Below, piece after piece: positions 37,722 through 47,014 of a stretch of DNA of 64,000 nt. The DNA is from Sphingomonadaceae bacterium (GTDB lineage: Bacteria > Pseudomonadota > Alphaproteobacteria > Sphingomonadales > Sphingomonadaceae): positions 62,001-126,000 of the forward strand of contig JAPZTW010000006.1 in the NCBI GenBank assembly GCA_027533105.1, given 5' to 3'. The notes below the pieces were generated by a model, which worked only from the letters and a program-made list of their open reading frames with translations, ran no database searches and was not told the origin of the DNA. Numbering within the stretch: the stretch's first letter is position 1; each line of letters opens with the position of its first letter. The position numbers were made by a program, and so were the translations under genes.

Positions 37722-38991
37722 GCCACGCCGGGGCGGGATCGGCGCGGCGCTGGCCGCGGCCGAGGCGAAGAGCCGCCGCTCGCTGCTGCGCAACCATGGC
37801 GGCGGCCACGCCCCGGTCAGTTTCCTCGAACTGTTCTTCGACCTGGTCTTCGTCTTCGCGATCACCCAGCTGTCGCACTTCCTCAAGGACCACCTGACCT
37901 GGCTGGGCTTTGCCCAGGCGCTGGTGCTGTTCCTGGCGGTGTGGTGGGCCTGGATGTACACCACCTGGGCCACCAACTGGGCCGATCCCGAACGGTTCGA
38001 AGTGCGGGTGATGCTGCTGGTGCTGATGGCGCTGAGCCTGCTGATGGCGGTGGCCCTGCCCTATGGCTTCAGCAAATATGCCGGGCTCTTCGCGCTGAGT
38101 TACGTCGCCCTGCAGATCGGGCGGACCGTGTTCATGACGCTGATCCTGCGTGCCGAAAGCCCGCGCAACAGCCGCAACATGTTGCGGATCGGGGCGTGGT
38201 TCTGCCTGTCTGCCCTGTTCTGGCTGATCGGCGTGCTGCGGCCGGAGGAAGAGCGGCTTGGCTGGTGGGGGCTGGCCGTGGCGATCGAGTACCTGGGGCC
38301 GATCACGCTGTTTCCCGTGCCGTTCCTGGGCCGCTCCAGCCCGGCCGACTGGGACATTTCCGGCAGCCACATGGCCGAACGCTGCGGGCTGTTCATCATC
38401 ATCGCGCTGGGTGAAGGGATCATTATCACCGGGGCAACCTTTGCCGATGCCGACAAGGCGCTGGGCCCGGCCCTCGCCTTCAGCCTCGCCTTCCTCTCGT
38501 CCGTGCTGATGTGGTGGCTCTATTTCGATCTGGGGCAAAAGCGCGGGTCGGAACATATCAGCAGCAATGCCGAGGTCGGCCGGGTGGCCCGCAGCGCCTA
38601 TACCTATCTGCACATGCCGATCGTGCTGGGCATCGTGGTCACCGCGGTGGCCGACGCCAAGCTGCTCGCCATGTGGGACCAGCCGGCCGATGGCAAGCTG
38701 GCGCTGGTGCTGTGCGGCGGGGCAATGCTGTTCCTGTGCGGGCTGGGCCTGTTCAAGCGCCATTCCAACCCGCTCGGCAATTTCCCGCTATCGCACGGGA
38801 TCGGCGCGATCCTGTTCCTGGCCCTGGGCTATGTCGCCTGGCAGGGCCAGCTCACCACCCTGCAGGTCGGCGGGCTGGGGGTGGCGGCGCTGGCGGTCGT
38901 TTCCGGGTGGGAGTGGGTCTCTTACCACGGCGGGTGGAAAGAACGGATCGACGATACCCTCGCCTGGATCAGGCTTGCCAGGCAATACTAG
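37714..38991 (+). CDS. Low temperature requirement protein A (LtrA) family membrane protein
   Basis: A 425 aa polytopic protein with roughly ten to twelve hydrophobic segments. The family signature FLELFFDLVFVFAITQLSHFL is near residue 35 and ERCGLFIIIALGEGIIITGA near residue 215. LtrA was found in Listeria as needed for growth in the cold; the molecular function is unknown. The 3' end overlaps the convergent DUF2332 gene by 23 bases. Confidence 0.85.
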   Translation: MAEPRRGGIGAALAAAEAKSRRSLLRNHGGGHAPVSFLELFFDLVFVFAITQLSHFLKDHLTWLGFAQALVLFLAVWWAWMYTTWATNWADPERFEVRVMLLVLMALSLLMAVALPYGFSKYAGLFALSYVALQIGRTVFMTLILRAESPRNSRNMLRIGAWFCLSALFWLIGVLRPEEERLGWWGLAVAIEYLGPITLFPVPFLGRSSPADWDISGSHMAERCGLFIIIALGEGIIITGATFADADKALGPALAFSLAFLSSVLMWWLYFDLGQKRGSEHISSNAEVGRVARSAYTYLHMPIVLGIVVTAVADAKLLAMWDQPADGKLALVLCGGAMLFLCGLGLFKRHSNPLGNFPLSHGIGAILFLALGYVAWQGQLTTLQVGGLGVAALAVVSGWEWVSYHGGWKERIDDTLAWIRLARQY

Positions 38992-40051
38992 CGCCATGCG
39001 GATGGGCGCGGGCCAGCATCACCGGCTCGCCGCCCCCCGGCCAGTAGCGCACCACAAGTTCGTGATTGTGGAGCACCCGGTTGGCCTCAAGCGCGATCCA
39101 GGCCAGCGGGCGTTCCGGCGTGGCGGCGGCCCCGGCGGCTTCCATCGCCGCGGTGACCCGCGCCCGCTGGTCCTCGGGCACGTACTGCCAGACGATCGAA
39201 TGCATCAGCACGCGGGTGGTCCCCGCCGCCTGCGGCTTCGCCAGTTCGGCCTCGACGAAATCGGCCGCGTTCATCGCCACCAGATCGGGCGGTGACTTGG
39301 CGGCTTCGGCAATCGCCGCCGCCATGCGTTCGAACCGCACGGTATGCTCGGGCCAGATATAGGCTTTCAGTCGCAGCGCCTCGTCTGGATCGGTCAGGTC
39401 AACCGGGGCCACGTCGCAGCCCCTGGTCGAGACGATCCCGATCGCCTGGCTGGGCGGCGGGTTGCCGGTCCATTCCGGCGCGAACCGCATCGCCCCCGGC
39501 TCCGGCCCGACCTGCACCCCGGCGAGGTCATAGTGATAGCGATCGAGCATCAGGTTGATCCCGGCGCTCGATCCGATCTCCAGGCACTGGAAGCGGGGTG
39601 GCAGGCCCCGGTCGGCCAGCCACAGCATGGCGGCGATGAAGTTGTTCGATCGGCCCGCCTCGTTGGTTTGCGGCGGGCCATCGAGCCAGGGCAGGAGCGC
39701 TGCCTCGTGCCGGTGCAGCGCGGTGGCCACGATGGCAGCGTCGTCCACCCCTTGTGTGCCATTGTAGATAGCCTTGAGTGCCGGTTCAGTGCCCTTGAGG
39801 TGCAACGCGTGGATACCTCCGGCCAGCCTCAGCGGCAGGGCATCGGCCAGCGGCGCGCCGGGCCAGGCCCGCACCGCATCGAGCACCGCCCCGCCCTCGC
39901 CCCGCTCCAGCAAGTCGCGCAAAGCCGCCACCACCCGCGCGGTGATCTCGGCCCCGGCCTGGGTGCAATAGGCGACCTGGTTGTCAAAGGCGGCGACCAC
40001 CATGCCCTCGCCCTTCGCGGCGATATCGGTAAACTGATAACCCTGGACCAT
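38969..40051 (-). CDS. DUF2332 family protein
   Basis: A 360 aa cytoplasmic protein matching DUF2332. CLEIGSSAGINLMLDRYHYDL looks like the glycine-rich loop of a SAM-dependent methyltransferase, and the later VLMHSIVWQYVPED resembles a motif IV strand. Methyltransferase activity is therefore plausible but unproven. Divergent from hisG with 47 bases between starts. Confidence 0.75.
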   Translation of the reverse strand: MVQGYQFTDIAAKGEGMVVAAFDNQVAYCTQAGAEITARVVAALRDLLERGEGGAVLDAVRAWPGAPLADALPLRLAGGIHALHLKGTEPALKAIYNGTQGVDDAAIVATALHRHEAALLPWLDGPPQTNEAGRSNNFIAAMLWLADRGLPPRFQCLEIGSSAGINLMLDRYHYDLAGVQVGPEPGAMRFAPEWTGNPPPSQAIGIVSTRGCDVAPVDLTDPDEALRLKAYIWPEHTVRFERMAAAIAEAAKSPPDLVAMNAADFVEAELAKPQAAGTTRVLMHSIVWQYVPEDQRARVTAAMEAAGAAATPERPLAWIALEANRVLHNHELVVRYWPGGGEPVMLARAHPHGASIAWQA

Positions 40052-40098
40052 AGGCGCTCCTTGCCCTTTCGCCCCGCCCCGCCTAAACGCGCGGCGCT

Positions 40099-40752
40099 AT
40101 GCTCAAGCCACTGACCTTCGCCGTGCCCAAGGGGCGCATCCTGGACGAGGCGCTGCCGCTGATGGCCCGCGCCGGTGTGGTGCCGGAGGCGGGCTTTCAT
40201 GACAAGGGCAACCGCGCCCTGTCCTTCGCCTGCGAAGCCAGCGACATGCGGGTGATCCGCGTCCGCGCCTTCGATGTCGCGACCTTCGTGGCCCACGGCG
40301 CGGCGCAGGTGGGGATCGTCGGTTCCGACGTGGTCGAGGAGTTCGCCTATCCCGATCTCTACGCCCCGGTCGATCTCGCCATCGGCCACTGCCGCCTGTC
40401 GGTGGCCGAGCCGGCGGACCAGATCGGCGCGGCCCTGACCAGCCACCTGCGCGTTGCCAGCAAGTACCCCAGCCTGACCCGCCGCCACTTCGAGCGAATG
40501 GGCGTCCAGGCCGAAGTGGTGAAGCTCAACGGCGCGATGGAGCTTGCCCCCGGACTCGGCCTTGCCAGCCGGATTGTTGACCTCGTTTCGACCGGTCGGA
40601 CGCTCAAGGACAATGGCCTGGTCGAAACCAGCACGATCCTGGAGGTTTCGGCCCGGCTGATCGTCAACCGCGCGGCGCTCAAGACCGATGCCCGCGTCGG
40701 CGCGCTGGTCGAGGCGTTCCGGGCCCTGGCCGCCCCGGCGGAGGCCGCCTGA
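40099..40752 (+). CDS. hisG: ATP phosphoribosyltransferase, short form (catalytic subunit)
   Basis: The first enzyme of histidine synthesis. The 217 aa protein has [28 protein letters not shown] and the PRPP-binding loop [27 protein letters not shown]. The C-terminal regulatory domain of long HisG is absent, so it should need the HisZ regulatory subunit, which is not in the window. Its stop shares a base with hisD. Confidence 0.93.
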   Translation: MLKPLTFAVPKGRILDEALPLMARAGVVPEAGFHDKGNRALSFACEASDMRVIRVRAFDVATFVAHGAAQVGIVGSDVVEEFAYPDLYAPVDLAIGHCRLSVAEPADQIGAALTSHLRVASKYPSLTRRHFERMGVQAEVVKLNGAMELAPGLGLASRIVDLVSTGRTLKDNGLVETSTILEVSARLIVNRAALKTDARVGALVEAFRALAAPAEAA

Positions 40753-42047
40753 TGCTGCGCCTCAATACCCGCGATCCCGGCTTTGACGCCGCTTTCCGCA
40801 AGCTGGTGGCCGACCGGCGCGAGAGCGACGAGAATGTCGCCCGCGACGTCCAGATCATTCTCGACGACGTTAAGAACCGGGGGGACGCCGCTCTCGCTGA
40901 ACTGACCCGCAAGTTCGACCAGCACGAGCTCGCCAGCGAGGCTGACTGGCGGATCGATGCCGAAACCTGCCGCGAGGCCTTCGACGACCTTCCGCCCGAC
41001 CTGCGCGCCGCGCTGGAACTGGCCGCTAAGCGCATCCGCGCCTTCCACCTGGGACAACTGCCCGCCAACCGCGACGAGACCGACAAGCACGGGGTGCGCA
41101 TGGGCGCGCGCTGGGGCGCGGTCGATGCCGCCGGGCTTTACGTGCCGGGTGGCCGGGCGGCCTATCCTTCCTCGCTGCTGATGAACGCGATCCCCGCCAA
41201 GGTGGCCGGGGTTGAACGGCTGGTGGTTGTGACCCCGACGCCCAAGGGGCAGGTCAACCCGCTGGTCCTCGCCGCCGCGCACCTTGCGGGCGTAAACGAA
41301 GTCTGGCGGATCGGCGGCGCCCAGGCCGTGGGCGCGCTGGCCTATGGCACCGAGCGGATCAGGCCGGTCGACGTGATCGTCGGGCCCGGCAACGCCTGGG
41401 TGGCCGAGGCCAAGCGCCAGCTTTACGGCGTCGTGGGGATCGACATGGTCGCCGGCCCAAGCGAGATCCTGCTGATCGCCGATGGCCAGAACTCGCCCGA
41501 ATGGACCGCCGCCGACCTGCTGAGCCAGGCCGAGCATGATCCTTCGGCCCAGTCGATCCTGATCACCGACGATCCAGTCTTCGCCGATACCGTGGCTGAC
41601 CGGATCGGGGTGGAACTGGCCATGCTACCGACCGCCCGCGTCGCCAGCGAAAGCTGGAACACCCACGGCACGATCATCGAGGTGGCCGATCTGCTGGCCG
41701 AAGCCCCGGCGCTGGCCAATGCCCTTGCCGCTGAGCATGTCCAGATCGCCACCGACGATCCGCAGGCGCTGTTTGATCGGATTCGCCACGCCGGCTCGGT
41801 TTTCCTCGGCCGGATGACGCCCGAGGCGGTCGGTGACTATGTCGCCGGGCCGAACCACGTGCTGCCCACCGGGCGGCGCGCACGGTTTTCATCGGGCCTG
41901 TCAGTGCTCGATTTCATGAAGCGCACCAGCTTCATCCAGCTCGATACCAAGGCGCTGAAGGCCATTGGCCCCGCCGCGATCGAGCTGGCCAATGCCGAAG
42001 GGCTGACCGCCCACGCGCGCTCGATCGAAGTGAGACTGGATATATGA
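40752..42047 (+). CDS. hisD: Histidinol dehydrogenase
   Basis: Performs the last two oxidations to histidine with zinc and NAD. The 431 aa enzyme shows YVPGGRAAYPSSLLMNAIPAKVAGV, the signature IDMVAGPSEILLIADG, QAEHDPSAQ with zinc ligands and GPNHVLPTGRRARFSSGLSV. It overlaps hisG by one base and nusB by four, forming hisG-hisD-nusB-thiL. Confidence 0.95.
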   Translation: MLRLNTRDPGFDAAFRKLVADRRESDENVARDVQIILDDVKNRGDAALAELTRKFDQHELASEADWRIDAETCREAFDDLPPDLRAALELAAKRIRAFHLGQLPANRDETDKHGVRMGARWGAVDAAGLYVPGGRAAYPSSLLMNAIPAKVAGVERLVVVTPTPKGQVNPLVLAAAHLAGVNEVWRIGGAQAVGALAYGTERIRPVDVIVGPGNAWVAEAKRQLYGVVGIDMVAGPSEILLIADGQNSPEWTAADLLSQAEHDPSAQSILITDDPVFADTVADRIGVELAMLPTARVASESWNTHGTIIEVADLLAEAPALANALAAEHVQIATDDPQALFDRIRHAGSVFLGRMTPEAVGDYVAGPNHVLPTGRRARFSSGLSVLDFMKRTSFIQLDTKALKAIGPAAIELANAEGLTAHARSIEVRLDI

Positions 42048-42487
42048 GCAAGACCAAGGCGCGCGCCGCCGCCCGCCTCGCGGCGGTCCAGGCGTTGTAT
42101 CAGCATGCAATGGAAGGCACGCCGCTGGCCTCCTTGCTGGACGAATTCCACCGCCACCGGCTGGGTGCGGAGATCGAAGGCGACCAGTATGCCGCGGCCG
42201 AAGTCGCCTTCTTCGATGCCATCGTCCAGGGCGTGATCGCCCGCTACGAGGAAATCGACGCGCTGCTCTCCGCCCGCTTGGCCGAGGGCTGGAAGCTGGA
42301 ACGGCTGGACCGCACCATGTTGCAGATCCTGCGCGCCGGGGCCTGGGAACTGCTGGCCCGCGCCGATGTGCCGACCGGCACGGCGATCAGCGAATATGTC
42401 GACGTCGCCCACGCCTTCTTCGAGGCGCGCGAGGCGAAGTTCGTCAACGGCGTGCTCGATGCCGTAGCCAAGGACGTGCGCGGCTGA
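42044..42487 (+). CDS. nusB: Transcription antitermination factor NusB
   Basis: A 147 aa all-helical protein that binds boxA RNA with NusE/S10 in rRNA antitermination. The N-terminal ARAAARLAAVQALYQHAMEG and the C-terminal LDRTMLQILRAGAWELL and KFVNGVLDAVAKD are the family motifs. The gene overlaps both hisD and thiL. Confidence 0.93.
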   Translation: MSKTKARAAARLAAVQALYQHAMEGTPLASLLDEFHRHRLGAEIEGDQYAAAEVAFFDAIVQGVIARYEEIDALLSARLAEGWKLERLDRTMLQILRAGAWELLARADVPTGTAISEYVDVAHAFFEAREAKFVNGVLDAVAKDVRG

Positions 42488-43359
42488 GCCGCGAGGCGGC
42501 CTTTATCGATGCCTTGCGCGCCCTTGCCGCGCATCCCGCCGCGCGCGGGCTGGCGGATGATTGCGCGGTGCTGGATCTTGGTAGCGAAACGCTGATCCTG
42601 ACCCATGACGCCATGGCCGAGGGCGTCCATTTCCTTGGTAGTCAGGATCAGGCCGATGTGGCCTGGAAACTGGTTGCCACCAACCTGTCGGACCTTGCTG
42701 CCAAGGGGGCCGAACCGCTGGGCGTGCTGCTGGGCTACCGCTTCGGGCCGGACGCTGCGCGGTTCCTCGCTGGCCTGACCGAAGTGCTGGAGCAATACGG
42801 CGTACCGCTGCTGGGCGGCGACACCATTGGCGGCAGCGGCGCGCAGGTTCTGGGCCTCACCGCGCTGGGCCGCGCCACTCATCGACCGGTGCCATCGCGC
42901 AGCGGAGCGCAAGTCAATGACGGTCTATGGCTGACCGGCCCAGTCGGCGCAGCAATGCTCGGTTTCGAGGCACTGCGCGACGGCACCAATGCTGACAGCA
43001 CCGCCTATCGCCGCCCGCTGCCGTTACTGGCCCAGGGCCAAGCGCTGGCGCCGCACGTCACGGCAATGATGGACCTGTCCGACGGCCTGCTGCTCGATGC
43101 CAGCCGCATGGCCCGCGCTTCGGGCGTGAGCTTCGCGATCGATAGCCTGGCCGTGCCGCTGGCCGCGCCGGAAAGCCGCCGCGCGGATGCCCTGCGCTGG
43201 GGCGATGACTATCAGTTGCTGTTCACCCTGCCCGCCGCTGCCCGACCGCCGGTTCCCGCTCACCGCATTGGCACGGCGCTGACGCAAGGAATTTCCCCGA
43301 TTCTGCTCGACGGAACACCGCTGACTGAAACCAGCGGGCTCGGCTACGAGCACCGCTAG
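42484..43359 (+). CDS. thiL: Thiamine-monophosphate kinase, probable CTG start
   Basis: Makes thiamine diphosphate from thiamine phosphate. LADDCAVLDLGSETLILTHDAMAEGVHF, VATNLSDLAAKGAEPLG, LLGGDTIGG and MMDLSDGLLLDASRMA are the ATP and magnesium motifs. The ORF track begins at an internal TTG (42514), but the frame is open upstream and reads LSREAAFIDALRALAAHP, the expected family N-terminus. No ATG, GTG or TTG exists there. A CTG at 42484 overlaps the nusB stop (CTGA) and has AAGGA 9 bases before it. The CTG start is inferred; the gene identity is firm. Confidence 0.85.
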   Translation: MSREAAFIDALRALAAHPAARGLADDCAVLDLGSETLILTHDAMAEGVHFLGSQDQADVAWKLVATNLSDLAAKGAEPLGVLLGYRFGPDAARFLAGLTEVLEQYGVPLLGGDTIGGSGAQVLGLTALGRATHRPVPSRSGAQVNDGLWLTGPVGAAMLGFEALRDGTNADSTAYRRPLPLLAQGQALAPHVTAMMDLSDGLLLDASRMARASGVSFAIDSLAVPLAAPESRRADALRWGDDYQLLFTLPAAARPPVPAHRIGTALTQGISPILLDGTPLTETSGLGYEHR

Positions 43360-44321
43360 AGCGGTGAAACGTCCACCCCGCGCGCCTTCAGGATCGGCTT
43401 GAGCGCGTAATAGGCTTCCTTGGTCCGGTGGTTGGGAATGCCGGGATAGAGGTGGTGGATCAGGTGATACTGCATTCCCATCGACAGGATATGGCCCACC
43501 CGGCTCTTGAAGATATTGGTGTTCTCGTACCGCCCGGTCTTGCCCTCACGCGGATGGTGCGGCGCCCAGGACAGGAAGAAGCGGATATAGCTGAGGCCAA
43601 TATGGCGCGGCAGCCACCAGATCAGCGCCGCCTCGATCGCATAGCCGTTCCAGGCCATGGTGAAGAGCGTGCCCATGAACACCAGCTGGAGGATCATCGT
43701 TTCCACCAGCGCACGCCGGGCCGCCGGGGTGCCCATTTCGGCCAGGATCCGCTTGTAGTGGTGGATCGAGCCATCGACGCCCGGCTGGCGGTTGTACCAG
43801 GTCTTGTACCAGGCGGCCCACATGTTGGGCGCTTCGTCGGTATAGTCCGGGTCCTTCAGCGGATCGTTGCAATGATAGTGATGCTCCAGATGCATCAGCC
43901 GCGCCATCGAGAACGGGAAGACGATCGGAATAGTCGAAACCGCGCCCACCGCCTCGTTCAGCCAGCGGGTCTTGCTGCCGGGCTGGCCGATGTTGGAGTG
44001 CATCGCCTCATGGCTGGTGACATAGCCGCCGACGCAGAAAAAGCATGACAGAACAAAGGCCAGCGGCAGATTGAGCATGCCCATGATCGCCAGCGGGAAG
44101 AACGAGAGCCAGACCGCGAAGCAGCCAAAGGCGGCGACAGCATAGGGCCACATCGTGCCGCCGTGGAACTGCCGGGCAATCGCGATCTCTTCCTTGCGCA
44201 GATCGCGCCGGGTGTAGCGATCGAGCCCGTCCGGGCCCAAGGGCATGGCCGGGCGATCGCTGGCTGGAACCGTGGTCTCGGTATCGGCACCGGTGCGCAG
44301 CAGCAGGTCGTTCTCACTCAC
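43356..44321 (-). CDS. Membrane fatty acid desaturase family protein
   Basis: A 321 aa di-iron membrane enzyme. The three histidine boxes are SHEAMHSN (HxxxH), HLEHHYHC (HxxHH) and YHLIHHLYPG (HxxHH), with hydrophobic segments between. The family includes acyl-lipid desaturases and carotenoid hydroxylases/ketolases, so the substrate is open. The GTG at 44321 overlaps the stop of the small upstream gene (GTGA) and gives (M)SENDLLLRTG. Convergent with thiL, overlapping by 4 bases. Confidence 0.85.
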   Translation of the reverse strand: MSENDLLLRTGADTETTVPASDRPAMPLGPDGLDRYTRRDLRKEEIAIARQFHGGTMWPYAVAAFGCFAVWLSFFPLAIMGMLNLPLAFVLSCFFCVGGYVTSHEAMHSNIGQPGSKTRWLNEAVGAVSTIPIVFPFSMARLMHLEHHYHCNDPLKDPDYTDEAPNMWAAWYKTWYNRQPGVDGSIHHYKRILAEMGTPAARRALVETMILQLVFMGTLFTMAWNGYAIEAALIWWLPRHIGLSYIRFFLSWAPHHPREGKTGRYENTNIFKSRVGHILSMGMQYHLIHHLYPGIPNHRTKEAYYALKPILKARGVDVSPL

Positions 44322-44512
44322 AGCCAGCGCCCCCGGATATTGGCAATCAGGCCCCAGGTGCCACCGAAGACCAGTCCGAAGGCAATCGGGCTGAGCCCGA
44401 ACGGCGCCGGGATTTCCCAAAGCTGCATGAGCTGGGCGGTAAGGGGAGCGATGAACCCGATGCCGAAGAAGAACGGCATCCACGCGAGCACTTGTTTGAG
44501 AACTGCGGCCAT
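44318..44512 (-). CDS. Small membrane protein coupled to the desaturase
   Basis: A 64 aa protein with two hydrophobic segments (about residues 7-28 and 38-56) and a short basic end IRGRWL. Its stop overlaps the desaturase start, so it is probably an accessory or stabilising partner. The start MAAVLKQVL is chosen, although upstream ATGs in the same frame exist. No family is recognised. Confidence 0.6.
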   Translation of the reverse strand: MAAVLKQVLAWMPFFFGIGFIAPLTAQLMQLWEIPAPFGLSPIAFGLVFGGTWGLIANIRGRWL

Positions 44513-44635
44513 AGGCGTTAACTTCTCACAAACCATCGTGAGGCGCAAGAATCCTTGTTGTCACAATGCTGTGCCATTCGGAAACGGGGTCTGGATGCCC
44601 CCGGGTGACGCAGGGGAAAAGGGCGCTCGAAAGCG

Positions 44636-44663
44636 TTGCAAAGCCCGATTTGCGGCCTATACC
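44636..44663 (+). promoter_or_regulatory. hppA: Probable promoter of the pyrophosphatase gene
   Basis: TTGCAA and TATACC are separated by 16 bases, about 70 bases before the hppA start. A perfect GCCCCGC...GCGGGGC hairpin (44676-44695) lies in the predicted leader. Confidence 0.5.
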
Positions 44664-44675
44664 TTTCGCCTGACA

Positions 44676-44695
44676 GCCCCGCATTCCCGCGGGGC
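44676..44695 (+). promoter_or_regulatory. Leader hairpin before hppA
   Basis: GCCCCGC-ATTCCC-GCGGGGC forms a perfect 7 bp stem 38 bases before the hppA GTG. It may stabilise the mRNA or act as an attenuator; there is no T-tract. Confidence 0.4.
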
Positions 44696-44733
44696 TTGTG
44701 CTAACTATAATTCAACTTAGGGGGAGCGAACTC

Positions 44734-46842
44734 GTGGATCTCGTCACGCTCGCAATCATCCTGGGGCTGGTGGCCGTATTGTACGGTTTCATTACCAGTC
44801 GCCAGGTGCTCGGCGCATCCGCCGGGAATGCCAAAATGCAGGAAATCGCCGCCGCCATCCAGGAAGGGGCGCAGGCCTACCTGAAGCGGCAGTACACCAC
44901 CATTGCCGCAGTCGGTGTGATCGTCGCCGTGCTGGTCGCCTATTTCCTGGGCACCATCTCGGCTGCCGGCTTCATCATCGGGGCGGTGCTCTCGGGCGTC
45001 GCCGGGTTCATCGGCATGAACATTTCGGTTCGCGCCAACGTGCGCACGGCCGCCGCTGCGCAGACTGGTCTGCAGGCTGGCCTGACCATGGCGTTCCGCG
45101 CCGGGGCGATCACCGGCCTGCTCGTGGCCGGCCTCGCGCTGCTCGCGATCGCGGTGTTCTTCTGGTACCTGACCGGCCCGATGGCGCTGGCCGTTGACAG
45201 CCGCAAGGTGATCGACGGGCTGGTGGCGCTGGCCTTTGGCGCCTCGCTGATCTCGATCTTCGCGCGTCTTGGCGGCGGCATCTTCACCAAGGCTGCCGAC
45301 GTCGGCGCCGACCTCGTCGGCAAGGTCGAGGCGGGCATTCCCGAAGACGATCCGCGCAACCCGGCCGTGATTGCCGACAACGTGGGTGACAACGTGGGCG
45401 ACTGTGCCGGCATGGCTGCCGACCTCTTCGAAACCTATGTCGTGACCGTCGGCGCCACCATGGTGCTGACCGCCCTGCTGCTGTCGCAGGCACCGCAGCT
45501 GGCCAACCTGATGGCGCTGCCGCTGCTGATCGGCGGCGTCTGCATCGTCACCAGCATCATCGGCACCTTCTTCGTCCGCCTGGGTGGCGGCACGAACGTG
45601 ATGGGCGCGATGTACAAGGGCTTCCTGGTTTCGGCCGTGCTGGCCGTTCCGGCAATCTGGTGGGCCACCGATGTCGCCCTAGGCGGCATGACCACCGAAC
45701 TGACCGTCGGCACTCAGACCTTCAACGGGCGCGAACTGTTCTACTGCTCGCTGCTGGGCCTGGTCATCACCGGTCTGATCATCTGGATCACCGAGTACTA
45801 CACCGGCACCAAGTATCGCCCGGTGCGCTCAATCGCCAAGTCGTCGGAAACCGGTCACGGCACCAACGTGATCCAGGGCCTGGCGATCAGCCTTGAATCG
45901 ACTGCCCTGCCGACGATCGTGATCGTGGCCGGCATCATCATCGCTCACCAGCTCGCCGGCCTGATCGGCATCGCCTATGCCGCCACCGCCATGCTGGCGC
46001 TGGCCGGGATGGTCGTTGCGCTCGACGCTTACGGTCCGGTGACCGACAATGCTGGCGGGATCGCCGAAATGGCCGGTCTGGACGATAGCGTCCGCGAAAA
46101 GACCGACCTGCTCGACGCCGTGGGCAACACCACCAAGGCCGTGACCAAGGGTTACGCGATCGGTTCGGCGGGCCTCGCCGCGCTGGTGCTGTTCGCTGCC
46201 TATACCGAAGACCTGCGGTTCTTCTCGACGGGCCTTGGCCTGACGGGTGCCGTGAACTTCAGTCTCGAAAACCCCTATGTCATCGTCGGCCTGCTGCTCG
46301 GCGCGCTGCTGCCCTACCTGTTCGGGGCGATGGGGATGACCGCTGTCGGCCGCGCTGCGGGCGATGTGGTGGTCGACGTTCGTGACCAGTTCAAGAACAA
46401 CCCGGGCATCATGGCCGGCACGTCCAAGCCCGACTATGCCCGCACGGTCGACCTCGTCACCAAGGCGGCGATCAAGGAAATGATCATTCCTTCGCTGCTG
46501 CCGGTGCTGGCTCCCATCGTGGTCTACTTTGTGATCGCCGCCGTGGCCGGCCAGGAGAACGGCTTTGCCGCGCTCGGTGCCCTGCTGCTGGGCGTGATCG
46601 TGGGTGGCCTGTTCGTGGCCATCTCGATGACCTCGGGTGGCGGCGCGTGGGACAACGCGAAGAAGTACATCGAAGACGGCAACCACGGCGGCAAGGGCTC
46701 TGAAGCCCACAAGGCCGCGGTGACCGGCGATACCGTTGGCGATCCCTACAAGGATACCGCGGGTCCGGCCGTGAACCCGATGATCAAGATCACCAACATC
46801 GTCGCGCTGCTGCTGCTCGCGGCGCTGGCCGGGGGTCACTGA
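44734..46842 (+). CDS. hppA: Membrane proton-translocating pyrophosphatase, K+-independent type
   Basis: Pumps protons with the energy of pyrophosphate hydrolysis. About 15-16 membrane segments, the substrate motif [40 protein letters not shown] (quoted in part: [22 protein letters not shown]) and the late [10 protein letters not shown] are present. The GNTTKA motif has Lys where K+-dependent enzymes have Ala, marking the K+-independent class. GTG at 44734 with GGGGAG 7 bases upstream is preferred to the ORF-track start, giving 702 aa. Confidence 0.93.
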   Translation: MDLVTLAIILGLVAVLYGFITSRQVLGASAGNAKMQEIAAAIQEGAQAYLKRQYTTIAAVGVIVAVLVAYFLGTISAAGFIIGAVLSGVAGFIGMNISVRANVRTAAAAQTGLQAGLTMAFRAGAITGLLVAGLALLAIAVFFWYLTGPMALAVDSRKVIDGLVALAFGASLISIFARLGGGIFTKAADVGADLVGKVEAGIPEDDPRNPAVIADNVGDNVGDCAGMAADLFETYVVTVGATMVLTALLLSQAPQLANLMALPLLIGGVCIVTSIIGTFFVRLGGGTNVMGAMYKGFLVSAVLAVPAIWWATDVALGGMTTELTVGTQTFNGRELFYCSLLGLVITGLIIWITEYYTGTKYRPVRSIAKSSETGHGTNVIQGLAISLESTALPTIVIVAGIIIAHQLAGLIGIAYAATAMLALAGMVVALDAYGPVTDNAGGIAEMAGLDDSVREKTDLLDAVGNTTKAVTKGYAIGSAGLAALVLFAAYTEDLRFFSTGLGLTGAVNFSLENPYVIVGLLLGALLPYLFGAMGMTAVGRAAGDVVVDVRDQFKNNPGIMAGTSKPDYARTVDLVTKAAIKEMIIPSLLPVLAPIVVYFVIAAVAGQENGFAALGALLLGVIVGGLFVAISMTSGGGAWDNAKKYIEDGNHGGKGSEAHKAAVTGDTVGDPYKDTAGPAVNPMIKITNIVALLLLAALAGGH

Positions 46843-46875
46843 GGCGGGTCACACCGCTTCAGCCCAGCCAGGGTG

Positions 46876-46916
46876 AAGGAAACCCCGTCCGGAGCGATCC
46901 GGGCGGGGTTTTCCTT
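46876..46916 (+). terminator. Rho-independent terminator of hppA
   Basis: AAGGAAACCCCGTCCGGA pairs with TCCGGGCGGGGTTTTCCTT across a GCGA loop, with one mismatch and one bulge, and includes a TTTT run in the 3' arm. Confidence 0.75.
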
Positions 46917-47014
46917 GTGAAACAGTACAAAGCCCCATTGCACCCGATGGGCGACTTGATAGACTTTCGCCCATTGGGGGTCGCACTGGTCGCGCCCTTT
47001 CGGAGGTATTGGAA

